Source: Plumapathes pennacea
Lineage: Eukaryota; Cnidaria; Anthozoa; Antipatharia; Myriopathidae
Direction of reading: 5' to 3'
NCBI GenBank assembly: GCA_964036295.1
Contig: OZ038462.1
Span: forward strand, 16,683,264-16,747,263
DNA: 64,000 nucleotides
The translations under genes and the position numbers were made by a program. The notes below the pieces were generated by a model, which worked only from the letters and a program-made list of their open reading frames with translations, was not told where the DNA came from and did no database searches. This document shows, piece after piece, positions 1 through 11,442 of the stretch; within the stretch, counting starts at the first letter, position 1; each line of letters begins with the position of its first letter.

Positions 1-903
1 TCTTCTAATTTCGGTCAAACAGATATTCACGAAAAAGTGTATTATAATAATTGAGAGAAAACAATTATCGAAGGCCCCGTAGGAATATTCTTCGTTTGCA
101 ACAACCCAGTTTTCATTGCTTTCCGATGCACGTGACAGTACTTGTGTGACGCTTTCTATACAACCTGGCAACCTTGTTGAGTGAATTTTCAAGCTGACAT
201 GTTTTGTGGAGGAACTGTGTTGTCATTTTGTAATGGGATTGACTGGGGAATACCCGACATCTTAAGTAGCTGTAAGACAGCGTAATAGCCTTATCTCATC
301 TTCCCAGCGTGTGCATCATGTTCAAGTAGCTGTAGCACATTAAGGCCCCGTCCACACTACGCCGGATAAATTTGAAAACGCAACTTTCACTCTGAAAACG
401 CAAGAAATGTTTTCCGTCCACACTGGAAAACGGATAAAATGTTTCCGGGCCCAAATGTATTGTTATTGCTCTACAAACGTCCCTGACAATCTTTGAAACC
501 ACTTGACGTGACCACGTGAGTCAGGGTTTTCGAAAAGTTCCGTTTTCAAAATGTTTTTCGTCCACACCAAAACGCAAAGCCGGCGTTTTCAAATTTATCC
601 ACTTTGAAGAGCGTTTTCCTAACCGTAAGAATAAAGTTGCGTTTTCAAATTTATCCGGCGTAGGTGTGGACGGGGCCTAAAACATGACACTTCCCATGAT
701 GAAATTACTTCGTATGAAAAAGCCATCTCAGACGTTACGCATCCTACATGTACAAGTCTGATCACTAATATGTTCAAGACTGCTATGCATTAAGCTTTAA
801 CGCAAAATTCTGGGTCGATACGAAATTAATCTCTATCGGAAGCTGCAGACGTTTGAATACCGTGACAACAAAGGCGTGCATCACGGGCTTGTGGAGCGAA
901 CAA
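1..903. other. Intergenic, one MITE, no gene seen
   Basis: No open frame here looks like an exon. The only structured object is the terminal-inverted-repeat element at 344-677, listed separately. The rest is AT-rich unique-looking sequence. Confidence 0.6.
344..677. mobile_element. MITE, 334 bp, TAA target duplication
   Basis: The left end (344 onward, starting GGCCCCGTCCACAC) is repeated as its reverse complement at the right end (about 636-677), giving imperfect terminal inverted repeats of about 40 bp. The element is flanked on both sides by TAA (341-343 and 678-680), a 3-bp target duplication as made by PIF/Harbinger-type transposases. There is no coding capacity, so it is non-autonomous. 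The superfamily assignment is inference from TSD length only. Confidence 0.8.
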
Positions 904-2312
904 TTACGGCTCGGATAGTCGGATATCAACCTTGAAGACTTCGAGGTATTCAGTGACAAATATTCTCGATGTAATCGCCTGCCGGTCTTTCCTGCTTTTG
1001 TTAAAGCGGCGTGAGTGAAAGCTAAGTAGCTGATGATTCGTGATTCCCCGTTCTATGATATTATGCTCGTGACATTTCATTGACAGATCTTGTATCTTAA
1101 TCTCGCGTGATATTTGCCTCAATCCTATTAGTAATTCAATATCCTCAGACAATAAACAAAGAACCTTTACTGCACGCAAAACGAAGTTAAACGCCGACTG
1201 TTCGTATACGCCGCGCGTTACACAAAGCCGCAGAGTTTCCGACAAAGGGAGACGCTCTGCCCGCAGGGAAAAGTTCAAGTTCTATCAAGTTTCGACTCGT
1301 CTTCTACTACTTATTCGATGTTCTTTCACACAAATATTGCTCAGAACACAGATACATTGGTTGAAGCGGTATCTATAATCGAGCATTTGCAAAACACAAC
1401 CCTTCGTACTTTACGGGGGTCCCGCTGGTAACACATCAAGCATTTGTGTACGGCTATTTTCAAGTCTTCCGACGCTTAAAAACAATGCAAGCCAAAATCG
1501 CTCTTAAAGTATGGCTTCCGTGCATCCAGAAAGCCAACCGATGATCGTTTTGTTTGGATCAACAACCGAAGGACCGGAATTTTTTTCTATATCCCTTGAC
1601 AGAGAAAACACATTGTACTTGGTTCTGTGATTTTGATCTCTGAATACGTCTGATCTTGCAATGCCTGTGTTTTAACACATTTTAAAATACAAACGTATCT
1701 TAGCACCTCGGTTACTTTTGGCAATCTTCTTTTTGAGCTTCTAGCTTTCTCGCAGCGATGGTTTAGTGATCCTAATTTTCTCTTTCCATTTCCATCTGTG
1801 GCTTTTTATTGTTTCCATGTTGTTTCCATGCACGTTCACGGAACGCATTAGCATTGTGAAGTACGTAAGCTCGGGTATAATCATGAACTTTTGACGACTT
1901 TGGGACATTCTTTGAAATGTATTCTTGTATTAGTCGCCTGCTTTTCTACTCTTGTTCAAAATGCGTGAAAGGTAATTCAATGGTACGTGGCTTGGCTCAC
2001 GACTTCGTCTTGGAGGACTTCGGTTTTCTTTCACATAAACATTTGTGGGTATACAATAAAACTGAGCGAAGCAAGATCTACCAACGGTCACTTTCTCCTC
2101 AGCCATTTCCCAATTTTCAAATAATAACGCCATCTGTTCCACTGATTGTTTGACCTTCATGGCACCGAGCCAAAATGTAGCAACAACAACATAAATGCAC
2201 GCAGAGTGAAATTTTGATTCCAAACAAAAGTCAGATTTTCTGACGCTTTACTTGTATCAGCAAGAATAATACAAAGTAAAAGAATACAAAGTACCTTCAA
2301 GTTCACCCTCAT
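904..2312 (-). CDS. Doubtful two-exon small secreted protein
   Basis: Weak model. Exon 1 (2312-2252) would encode a start Met followed by a strongly hydrophobic stretch (MRVNLKVLCILLLCIILADT), which reads as a signal peptide, ending at a GTAAAG donor. Exon 2 (1256-904) starts after a CCTGCGGGCAG acceptor, is open for 117 codons to a stop, and is phase-compatible, giving a 137-residue protein. It has few cysteines and no domain I recognise; the mature part would begin with Lys-Arg. In-frame Met codons upstream of 2312 exist. The support is one good signal-like sequence and one long open frame; transcript evidence would be needed to accept it. Confidence 0.25.
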
Positions 2313-4427
2313 ACTAAACAGTTCCATATAATCCGCTATCAAGCGCTTGTCAAGAATCGCCGTCTTTACACAGGTTCTCGTCTTTGTATCTCGAGCGCCT
2401 TCGTTCAGCTTGTTCCTTCAAGTTCTCCAGGTTCTGGATATCAGATTCTTCGTACATTTCTGTACAGTTGTGCATAGTTATGCAGTTCATTGATAAGTTC
2501 ATTGCATTTGCTTTCATGGCTTTCAATATGGTTTTTGAGGCTGAACGGACCGACCCAAGCCAAAACCGCTCAATGAAATTTAGTATGGGTCTACCGCAGC
2601 CGGCGTATGCGTTTGTAAGTAAGATGAGCGGTCCATAAAATAATCCACAGAGCCAACTAAGGGAAGCAACTTGCTGTCTTCAAAATGGCGAAACTGCTCG
2701 CCCGCCAAGTCACTTGATCACAACGTCATCACAAATCACATGATAATATCAATCAATCATCGCATGCAGATCTCTAACCCAGAAAAATAAAAAAAATAAA
2801 AAAATCGCTGCATTTTATAGCTTGTGACGTCACAAGCAATGATCCAAGGTTTTGCTCGCTCTGGGGAAATTTTTTTCAATCAATCCTTTTTTTTTTTTTT
2901 TTGTTTTTTTTTGTTTGTTTTTTTTTTCAATCAAACCTTCACAATAACATTTTGAACAGCTCCTGATACATCTGGACATAATTCAGCTCCAAAGCAAAAT
3001 ATTTTATCAATCAGTATCGCTATTCCTATTCCGGAATAGTCCCAATCGAACGCGTCCCTGTCGAGTCAACACATCCCAGTGGATATTTTTAGTCGCAATG
3101 CGCTGAAAACAATCAGTTGAAGCGTCTGTCAGCTCAATTTTAGTCATTTTTCGGGTGCCACTGAAATTCCCGTCAAATTCCAACTAAGTATTGATGAATG
3201 ACTAGTAAGAACTATTGGATAAGGGAAAGTTGAACACTGTTTCCAGTTTCATGGCTTTAATTTTTTTTAAATGAAATTTATTTATTTATCTATTTTTGTC
3301 AACCTAATGAGGGGTTTCCGGTTTACGGTTTATCTGACAACTGAAAAGACACGTGAAAGACAGCACAGTTTGAGAGGAGAAAGCTTTTCTCCTTTCCCCA
3401 CACATCCGTAAAGATTTAAATTTTGCAAGTAAAATAACTCGTCAATAACTTGGTAGATCTAGACGGAAACTTTTTATCCCCTGATAATTTATGAAATGGA
3501 AATCTTATGTGCTATATTATACCGAAGTCTGGTGCTTGAAGATAACCGAAACTTCTGATCTTGTCAGGCTTTAGAGCGCGATTACGGAATAAACGGATTT
3601 TCCAAGCGAACGGCTATTTCTGACGAGCTTGCGGTCTTGCGGCTCCGTGTTCCTTGAACTACGCAACTATGGCAGGTGCATGGTATAGAAATTTTTTTTT
3701 TCCTCTCTGGTTCGGCTGAGAATAAAATTCCGTTCGCGTCCGAAAACGTTGCCAGCTCTGTTTTTACGGAGCATTGACGTCATTACTCCGAAATATTCTG
3801 GTACGGGACCAGAACAGATGAAATGTTTTCCAAATATTCCGAACGCGTATCCGTATTATTGCTGCTATTGCTATTCTGGGATAGGCCCACTAAGCAAACA
3901 GGTAATACGTATTGTTCCGGCTATTCATATTCCGGAATAGACCCAAACAAATTTGCGCTCCCTACAATACCCCTCTAATTTTCCCACAAAGTCTCCCACA
4001 AAGCCACTCTTTCGCGCAATGCGTTCTACGAACAAAAGGAAGGAAGATAACTTTTACCAGTCCAATATTTCGACCTCAGAATTGTATTCTAAGTAGCCTA
4101 CGTGTATCAGAACGTCAACCAGAAGTAAAATAATAGCACGATCTTTATCCAGATTGAAAAGAAGTCAATCGACAATACTGATGAGGGCTATATCTGTGCT
4201 GTGGAACTTCCGAAAATCAGACTGTTTTGAATAGAGTAGAGTTGTTTTTAATGAAGTAGTTATAGCAGTTGATGTGAACGTGTCTTTCAAGTATCTTCCA
4301 CTGAACCGGTATTAAGATGGATACAAGACAATAAAGAGGTTAAGATATTGAAAGCTTGCTTTTCTTATACCCGAAACCATGTGGGTCTTTATTTCGGTTC
4401 ACTCCGGTTTTCTCAAGACTGGAGTTA

Positions 4428-4430
<3 letters not shown>

Positions 4431-4458
<28 letters not shown>
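4431..4458. repeat. Poly(A) tract, 28 bp
   Basis: Uninterrupted A run. It could be the tail of an old retroposed sequence or a slippage tract; no target duplication was seen. Confidence 0.8.
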
Positions 4459-4459
<1 letters not shown>

Positions 4460-4587
4460 TGTGGCGCACGTTTTGCTTTGGTTATCTGACGTCAATTCCG
4501 TTTGGTCATGCGCATCTTAGCACGACATTCAAAGTGTTACACGACATTCTTGAGGAATAATTTTAACCAAGAGGAAATTGATGATCA

Positions 4588-4622
4588 CGTTTTGTTTGTT
4601 TGTTTGTTTGTTTGTTTGTTTT
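4588..4622. repeat. (TTTG)n microsatellite
   Basis: About seven copies of TTTG in a row, with no coding context. Confidence 0.85.
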
Positions 4623-4902
4623 TTGGAGACTTCTTGTTAAAAAAGGACATCACTATTTATTTAGTATTTAAGAAACTAAATATTGTCTAATTTCATACTT
4701 GATTAAGGGACCGGTCCCCCATTCTGTCAGCTTGATTTAATGTTGAATAATGCTGAGAAAAGAAATTTCAACATTGGTTGCCCTAGTCACCCTGCCTGTA
4801 TGGGCAACACTATACATTATGTTACTACATTTACATGACAGAGTTGTTTGTTATTTGTTTGTAAAAACTGGATATACAAGAATGAATCTTACCTGTAAGA
4901 GT

Positions 4903-4920
4903 TTTATTTCATACTTTATT
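4903..4920 (-). terminator. Candidate poly(A) signals of KDM8
   Basis: Two TTTATT motifs (4903-4908 and 4915-4920) read AATAAA on the minus strand, about 190-200 bp beyond the KDM8 stop codon, a plausible 3' UTR length. Position and motif are the only support. Confidence 0.45.
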
Positions 4921-5110
4921 CCTCATTTTGATTCTTGTGGTTTTATAGTTGAGTAGTACTTGAGCAAGCAATGGAAGCGAGTTGGAGGTTGAAATGGTGT
5001 CTTGTGGTATAACTGTTCACAGGGTTATGGTACAGTAGGTATCCACTCAGTCAGGAGAACTTGAGTTATGAGCTCAGAACATGCAGCAAAAGTGTTCGAC
5101 TTGTAAATTA

Positions 5111-7737
5111 TCATGTCCACCAAAAACTGACAGAGAAACTGACTGAGAGGGATCTGACATAGTGCCAGCACTTGGGAGGAATGTACAGCATCTCGCCTTC
5201 CCGCAGAATGCACTCCTGGTACAAAGCTTTGTTAAACAGTGGAAAACTGTTGAGATCTGGGTTTTCAACATCCACCTGAAAGTTAACAAAATAACTTTCT
5301 TATTTTATATCTCCCGGTTATAACCATCTAACTTCCAATATCTGTTACACTTCTTTTCCCTTCACCCTTCTCCTCCCCAATCTCACACCCCCGTCTTCCT
5401 GTCTCTGTTCTGTAAGACTGATGAACTTCAAGTTTCTCTTTCAGTTTAAAATATTACACTATGGTCTGAAGAACTTGGCTTTTTTTAGCTCACATGAAAG
5501 TAACCTGAGTATCAGGAAAACTTTTTTGTCTAATTTTTCCCTTGGCCTAATAGACTGGGAAGAGAGCAGAGAAATGACAATTACACCTGACACAAACCCA
5601 TTCAATGACCCTGTGTTGACTGTCCAGATTCTGGACGTTGTGCTGATTGGATAATAAACAAAAGAATTGGCATGTGCAGACACTGACTTGTCAACATGAG
5701 GACCACATGCATATTTAATGAGCTACAGTCATCAAATTGTCACTCAAATTGATTTGTTTGTAAACCTCAAAGAAAGCCTAAATCTTTCCCAAAATCAAAG
5801 CAAAATCTAAGCTCTTGCCTCACTAGTTTCTGCAGTGCTCAAGTCTTAATTTCAATTAGTGCCTTGTCAATGGTTAATAGTCGTCAGTATTTAATATCAC
5901 CATGGAGTTCAAGTTAAAACTTACTGTTGATTTGAATTGAAACAAAAGCGACGAACTTAAAAAAGGACTCACAAGAAAAAGTAAAAGAAACTATTGGTTA
6001 AAGGAGCAACTGTTCTGAATGCACTGGCGGAACTGGAAGACTAGTTTTCAATGAATGTCTCGCTCAACCAGCTAAAATCACTGACAAAAATGAATTTCAT
6101 TTTCTTGAACAAGTGAGTACTGTGACTGGACACATGTCAATCAAAAACCAGAAGTCCTTTTGATTGGCCAAAGATATGGCGACGGATGAAGGGGTGGAAG
6201 GCTTTTTTCAATGGATTTGTGTCAGACTTTTCTCTCTCTCTCTCTCTCTCGCCGCTATACCACATCTCCCCAGAAAAAAGCCTGAAATTCGGGTTAACAT
6301 GAAAGCTGACTACACCACAAAATAAATTCTCACTAGAACACTCATACAGTTTCTCTTAAACAGTTGGGAGAATTTGTATTGAGCTCATGGTGACAGCAAG
6401 AATGATCAACTTCAATTTTCTCCTTATATCATACAGTATGGAAAATTTCCCATTTGATTGTAAGCTCAGATGAAAGTTGATTGGGTAATCATGACAGTGT
6501 ACATCACCATATTTTCATTGTAAGAGTGAAAGATTAAACTTACCTGGCTGGTATTATTCAGCAAGTGGGACTCATGAGGATAGAGGAACTTGGTCTCTTC
6601 CACAGAGTAAAGCCTCACAAACTTTTCTCCAACAACTTGTGCCAGAAGATTATGACACGGGTCCTGATGCAGAGGGGAGATAGTTCCCAGGGGTCCAAAC
6701 CAGGCATTTATCTTCACCTCACCATCATCATTGTCGCTAAGGCAGCAATAGTCAGGAATTATAATATCCTGGCGCAGCTCAGGGATTTGGTCAAAAAGCT
6801 GGTGCTGTGCCAAGTAGCCAACACCAACACTAGGATCAGAGCAGGTGATATACTTGTCAACAAACTCCGCCACAGTCATGAACTTCTGAGTCCAGTCTTC
6901 TTCAGTGTAGCGTGATCCAAGCTCAATAGGGACAGTGCGACATCCAGCAATGTTTCTCAGATAATCAATGTTCCACCTGCGTGCAGACCTTGCAGGCCAG
7001 TGGTCCATGACACCTTGTAGTATAAGAGCATCATCCTTCTGCATGTAACTTTGAAACGTTTGTAACGATGGACAATGAATTCTCTTAATTTCAAAGCTGG
7101 GGTGGATCTGAGGCACTTCACAATGTTTAGGTCTTTTATTTGCCGGGAAATAATCTTTTTGATCTTCGCTGTTTTTCCCATCAAAACCATGACAGGTCTG
7201 CTCGGTTGTGGGGGTAAAGTTTGTTTCTTGTTTATGTTCAGAATCTGTTTTCCCTTCTTCTGCGCATTGCTGTGTTATTCTAGGAACAGAAATCTCATTC
7301 TCAACTAATGACGAATCGATACTATCCCTCTGAATCTTGGAAACAAGCTTGCTGAGAGCGTTTTCTAAAACCGGGGCACCCATCAACAAACCCATATCAC
7401 AAGCGCTAATAGCTTCAGATTTTTTGCCTACGGAGTACAGCGCCAAAGCTTTGAATAGGCTTCCATAGGAGTACGTTTCCCTCCAGGCGACATGTACATC
7501 TTTCCAGTGCCCAGTATTTAGCTTTTCCCAGCAAATATTCGTCACAACTTGAGAGATCAATAGACAACGTTCATATTCACCCGAAAGCAACCGTCTTGAA
7601 GCGTCCTTCAACATGAACAACACAGGCTGGCCTCCAAGATCAACAAGATAAGCGAGCACTTCATCCAGTTTCAGGTCGTCTACCTGACGAATGTCTGGAA
7701 AAAGTTTCTGAAATATTAGAAGCTTACTGTCGGCCAT
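5111..7737 (-). CDS. KDM8: KDM8/JMJD5, JmjC 2-oxoglutarate oxygenase
   Basis: Two exons joined in phase 0: 7737-6544 (398 codons, donor GTAAGT) and 5275-5111 (54 codons plus stop, acceptor TTTCAG), giving 452 residues; human KDM8 is somewhat over 400. The N-terminal half is helical and weakly conserved. The JmjC domain fills the C-terminal part, roughly from residue 220 to the end. The Fe(II)-binding triad is visible as HxD (H357, D359, in HQDP) and the distal histidine in WHYV (H436). The exon junction falls inside the conserved [12 protein letters not shown] stretch, and the protein ends SFSVSFWWT, very like the vertebrate end. KDM8 is a nuclear/cytosolic oxygenase reported to hydroxylate arginine side chains; its histone demethylase role is disputed. 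The start Met (MADSK) is the first in frame and sits at the 5' end of a long open frame. Confidence 0.93.
5276..6543 (-). other. KDM8 intron with degenerate repeats
   Basis: The single KDM8 intron (1,268 bp). It holds a short CT microsatellite (about 6231-6250) and, next to the exon 1 donor (about 6362-6537), a degenerate copy of the intron-repeat family also seen at 44629, 47093 and 49015 (phrases such as CAACTTCAATTTTCTCC and CAGATGAAAG). No other exon is needed, because the protein is continuous across the junction. Confidence 0.7.
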
Positions 7738-8446
7738 TTTGAATGAACCATCGACGAAGCTCGCCCCATGCCACAGCTAATCTAACGCGGGCATCATAGC
7801 CTGCGCGCAGATTTTACTTCTCCCCAATCCCTTGGAATGTTCTTCCCGGACAATCAAGAGGGCCCCCCCCTCCACAAGTTCACAAGTTTTTTTAAGTATG
7901 CCACCCCCACCCCCACCCCCCCTCCCCCAATCTCTCTCTTTACACCCCACTCCCCTTCATATTCATCCTGTTGACACCTTACGTGGTGGTACTATATCTA
8001 TATTTAGTAGGCCCACGAAAGCCCCGTCAATGATGCTTTTAACCGAAAGTGAATAATCCATGCACATCGTTCCGGCTATAAAACAAATTGGTGCCGGTGA
8101 CTACTGGCAATGAGGTCAATACTGAGTCTTCGTGATGGCCCAAGCAAGAAAACATGAGACAATATTCTGAGAAGCACAACATGAAAAACGCACAGTCGGC
8201 GACTTGTAAACGTAAAACATGCTGTGTAAAGCTGTTTTATGGTTGAAATACACTTCTGTTCCTGCTGCCAGAAAAACGAGAGGTTTTTTTGCATAAAAAG
8301 TTCCAGTGGGGCCCGCGCGTGACTCCAAAGAAAGCCAGCTTCTTGCAGTCAAGAATTCACTCCATTAAGTCAGTCGGTCAGTCAGTCCGTAGCAATTTTC
8401 GACCATGTTTTAAACATCACCTTAACTAAAAATAAGTTGCTAAGCT

Positions 8447-8958
8447 TAAATTTCTAGCGTGATTTTTGTTTAGATAACATCGTGTTTTAACAAGTTTAGA
8501 TAGTTGTCATATAGACAGGTGCTCGTTACTGGTGTTAATGACTATCAAAGGAAATTTGTCAAATTGTCGCAGCGGGCAACATAACTCCATGCTGGGGGTC
8601 ATTTTAGGCTGCACTCCACCGGTTTATTTGAGAATTTTATGAACAAATGAGTCAAAGTACTGAACTCCAAAGAGAATACATGCCGACCTCTCCTCTTTCG
8701 AACGTTGAGACTCCAATCAACACAGTCATTCTTTTGAATTTCTAGTTTGTTTGGATAGGATCGTGTTTTGAAGAGTTTACTTAGATCTCAAATCCACGAT
8801 TGTGCGTTCTGTATCCACAAAACACAACACATGAACAGCTGAGTGTATGTTGCTGCTAGTGTTAATTATCAAAAGAAATTCTTCAAGTTGTTGCAGCGGG
8901 CAACGTAACAACACGCCAGTTCATTATAGAACTTTTATTAACAAACGAGTGAATTTCC
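8447..8958. repeat. Diverged direct duplication upstream of peptide gene
   Basis: Copy 1 (8447-8660) and copy 2 (8735-8958), offset about 290 bp, share a series of blocks in the same order: AATTTCTAG, ATCGTGTTTT followed by AGTTTA, a GTGTTAAT block, the block around GCAGCGGGCAAC, and a block around TTTATTAACAAA/TTTATGAACAAA. The copies have diverged and contain indels. They lie 400-900 bp upstream of the plus-strand peptide start, so a regulatory duplication is possible. Confidence 0.6.
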
Positions 8959-9188
8959 TTCAAAAAGTCAAAATCCTGCTTGGTTTCAATAACATTCACT
9001 GATCAAGTATTTGCACTTCACGCGATTCTCAAAATGATCAATTGATCTGTCATTACGTTTCATTCTAACGTGAGGTAAACACTTCCAAATGTTCACTGTT
9101 CATCGGCTACTTAAGGGCATCTCCTTGGCATTCAACATCATTCAAGTTTGAGGGAACTCAAGTTGCTGTTGTTGAATCCAAATTAACG

Positions 9189-9336
9189 GTGAGTACTGAC
9201 TCTGAGAGTAATATTCACATTTTAGTTACAACGGACATTAGAAAATCGCCGGTGAATTTGTCTATCAAGAGTTTGTTTATAAAAAAAAACGGACACTGCT
9301 CACTCCATGTTTAAACTTTCGCATGGTTTCTTTCAG
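9189..9336 (+). other. Possible 5' UTR intron of peptide gene 1
   Basis: A donor-like AACG/GTGAGT near 9189 and an acceptor-like TTTCTTTCAG ending at about 9336, 18 bp before the start codon, suggest a 5' UTR intron. It is a sequence-pattern call only. Confidence 0.4.
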
Positions 9337-9354
9337 TTGGAAGTTGAATTCAAA

Positions 9355-10316
9355 ATGAAAAAGTTCTTGATTTTGACTCTGGTTCTCAGTCTCCTTGTAG
9401 TGTTGTTCGTTGACGACAGGTAAGAAAATTTCCAGATTTCTTGTGGCGCTCCTTATTTCTTCCTTGTGACACATGACACAGTTTTTAGTGATCTGTTCCT
9501 TGTTACGCAGTTTTTTCTTGGTGAACGTACGCCATATGCCGGATCTCCCTGTTCTATATGAGTCCTATTGGTCGACTAGTTGGGACCACTTCATGTTTAT
9601 AAGTTTATCGGGTCCTCTTGCAAAGATGTGAGAAGAGCGTTCGCTTCGGTTATTTATGGACCAGGGACTGTTTTTCCTTCCTGACTGATTTTTTGTTAGA
9701 ATGAATAGTGGCTGATAGGCTAATTTCTTCTCTCTATACACAATCATGGCATATTCATTGTATGTACTATAGTTTAAGTTCAGTCGAACTATCAATCTGA
9801 TCAATTTTTTAATGGCAGTTTCGTTGGGAGAATTAGACTTAAGTTGGGGAGTCGATCTTGGAGCTCAGTTTAATAATTAAACCTCTGCTGAAGGCGAAAC
9901 TGCACCTACCCTGGGTGCCAGAGGTTTCTCGCTCTCGAGGCTCTGAGCTGCGTGGCCGCGTAGGGCTGGGGATTAAATCACAGGCGGAGGAGGGTTGGGG
10001 GCGAGCCTCTAAACGGTAAACCGCACCGAGAAAGAGATCTCTTTAAAAGGAAAAAAAAATTGTTATGTAGACTCTGCCTATTAAAGTTCACAATCTGGTC
10101 GAATTGTTCATCGCTAATTGCACCGTTTTACACAGCAATGCTTGGCGCCGCCGCCGCCGAAGACGACGAAGTGGAAAGCTGCACGACGAAGCTCCCGCCG
10201 CCGAGAACGTGGCGGACTCAAACGACTACGACGAAGACGATTACGAAGATGATTACAACGAAGAAATGAAGGAAGCGAAGAGGCGCATTGAGACACCAAA
10301 ACATTTTGGCGTCTGA
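9355..10316 (+). CDS. Small secreted Arg-run peptide precursor 1
   Basis: Two exons: 9355-9419 (65 nt, donor GTAAGA) and 10136-10316 (181 nt, acceptor TTTTACACAG), phase 2, 81 residues. Residues 1-24 form a clear signal peptide (MKKFLILTLVLSLLVVLF core) with an Ala-X-type cleavage site just before Trp25. The mature chain opens with Trp and eight consecutive Arg, then Ser-Gly-Lys, followed by a very acidic segment rich in Asp, Glu and Tyr (about residues 48-66) and a basic tail ending HFGV. A signal, cationic segment and acidic segment in this order recall precursors of linear cationic host-defence peptides, where the acidic part masks the basic one; Gly-Lys could be an amidation site. I recognise no named family. 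The paralog lies tail-to-tail at 10919-11442 with identical exon 1 length and intron phase, which strongly supports both models. Confidence 0.7.
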
Positions 10317-10444
10317 GAGCTTCAATCAATCAATCCAGTTTTATGCATTTGTGAGCAAACAGGCTCAAAACGAGATACGTTATTCATTCATTCATGCATC
10401 TATCATGTTTGAGGACTTCGCTGTAGAATTTACACTCAAACAGC

Positions 10445-10450
10445 ATTAAA
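10445..10450 (+). terminator. Candidate poly(A) signal, peptide gene 1
   Basis: ATTAAA lies 129 bp after the stop of peptide gene 1. It is the only close poly(A)-signal variant in the 600 bp separating the two convergent peptide genes. Confidence 0.35.
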
Positions 10451-10899
10451 ATATGCGCAAAATCATGGCCTGTTTATAGTTTTCAATTGCATTAAAGTCT
10501 CCAACACTTGCTCCGGGAAAAGTCTAAATTCTGGTTCGATTACACTTTTCAGACAGAAATTGATTTTAGCTTTTTTCTTATGTTTACATTTCCTCAACTC
10601 TTTGCACAACATGTTCTTGTGAAAAGGCAACAAAACATCTCCTTTTCAGTACACAGTGATTGAGTATCGCACATTGCTACGATCTGTGAATAATAGGGGT
10701 TGTATCTACACATTAACTAGCTCAACATATGACACATTATTCAGTTCGGAACTCAACCGTGTATATTTACTCAAACACAAACTGAAGAGTTATTTTAAGG
10801 TGTATATTATCGGTACGAGCAACTAAAAAGAAAGAGTTATTGTAAAACACTCCGGCTAAGAGTAAACAGATGATGCCTCAGCTACAAGAGAAGTCGTGT

Positions 10900-10905
10900 T
10901 TTATT
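10900..10905 (-). terminator. Candidate poly(A) signal, peptide gene 2
   Basis: TTTATT on the plus strand reads AATAAA on the minus strand, 14 bp after the stop codon of peptide gene 2, implying a very short 3' UTR. Confidence 0.4.
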
Positions 10906-10918
10906 CGATTATACATAT

Positions 10919-11442
10919 TTAACAGCCGAACTGGCTAAAGCAGTCTCCTTTTCGGCCACTCTTTTCTCTTTTGTGGTCCTCTCTCTCACCAGGCTCCGCT
11001 TGGTTTTGCGCGGCCGCGTCCTTCATCTTCCTTAGGGACGAGTGCAACAGACCAGCGCGGCGACGACGCCAGCCCGCACTACAAAAGAAGGCGGGAAACA
11101 AAACATGCTGATTTCCAGCTAGTTAAAGGCCGATCTACACGGCTCGAGGCAATTCCACGCATTTAATGAAATCGCCAAATAGGCCGTGCCATTTACGTAG
11201 CGGCCGTTGCAGCAGTGCTTTTTGCCACGTACTTAATAGTGTTCTCGTTCTCAAACATAAAATAAAGACACATCGTATCTTTTTATCAAGAACGATTCCG
11301 GCTTGTATTACGAAAAACACATTGTTTATGCAGATCGGAGTTGGCACAAGAATTCTAAGAATGCTGTGCTTCAGTACCTTTCGTCCACAAAAACTGCAGA
11401 AATGACACAGAGGACCAGAACGAACACCAAGAACTTGTTCAT
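10919..11442 (-). CDS. Small secreted Arg-run peptide precursor 2
   Basis: Two exons on the minus strand: 11442-11378 (65 nt) and 11078-10919 (160 nt, strong acceptor CTTCTTTTGTAG), phase 2, 74 residues. Residues 1-24 are a signal peptide (MNKFLVFVLVLCVISAVF core) ending in Ser-Ala-Gly just before Trp25. The mature chain begins Trp-Arg-Arg-Arg-Arg, continues as a cationic segment (AGLLHSSLRKMKDAAAQ) that could form an amphipathic helix, then a charged region with several dibasic sites (KR, GRK) and a C-terminal pair of Cys in DCFSQFGC. It matches precursor 1 in exon 1 length, signal sequence, intron phase, Trp-Arg start and a terminal Phe-Gly, but lacks the acidic block. Donor GTACTG is weaker than usual. 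A secreted bioactive or antimicrobial peptide is an inference. Confidence 0.68.

Larger units (their letters stand above)
2313..5110. other. Intergenic, homopolymers and simple repeats only
   Basis: No convincing exon. It contains a T-rich tract (about 2889-2928), a run of 28 A (4431-4458), a TTTG microsatellite (about 4588-4622) and, near the right end, the likely 3' end of the minus-strand KDM8 transcript. Confidence 0.6.
7738..9354. other. Intergenic, diverged tandem duplication
   Basis: Between the divergent KDM8 and peptide gene 1. It carries C-rich low-complexity DNA (about 7861-7925) and a roughly 215-bp segment duplicated in direct orientation at 8447-8660 and 8735-8958. No exon was found. 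Confidence 0.6.

Noticed and set aside
7832..8056. Pro/Ser-rich open frame
   Set aside because: It is an artefact of the C-rich low-complexity DNA just upstream of KDM8.
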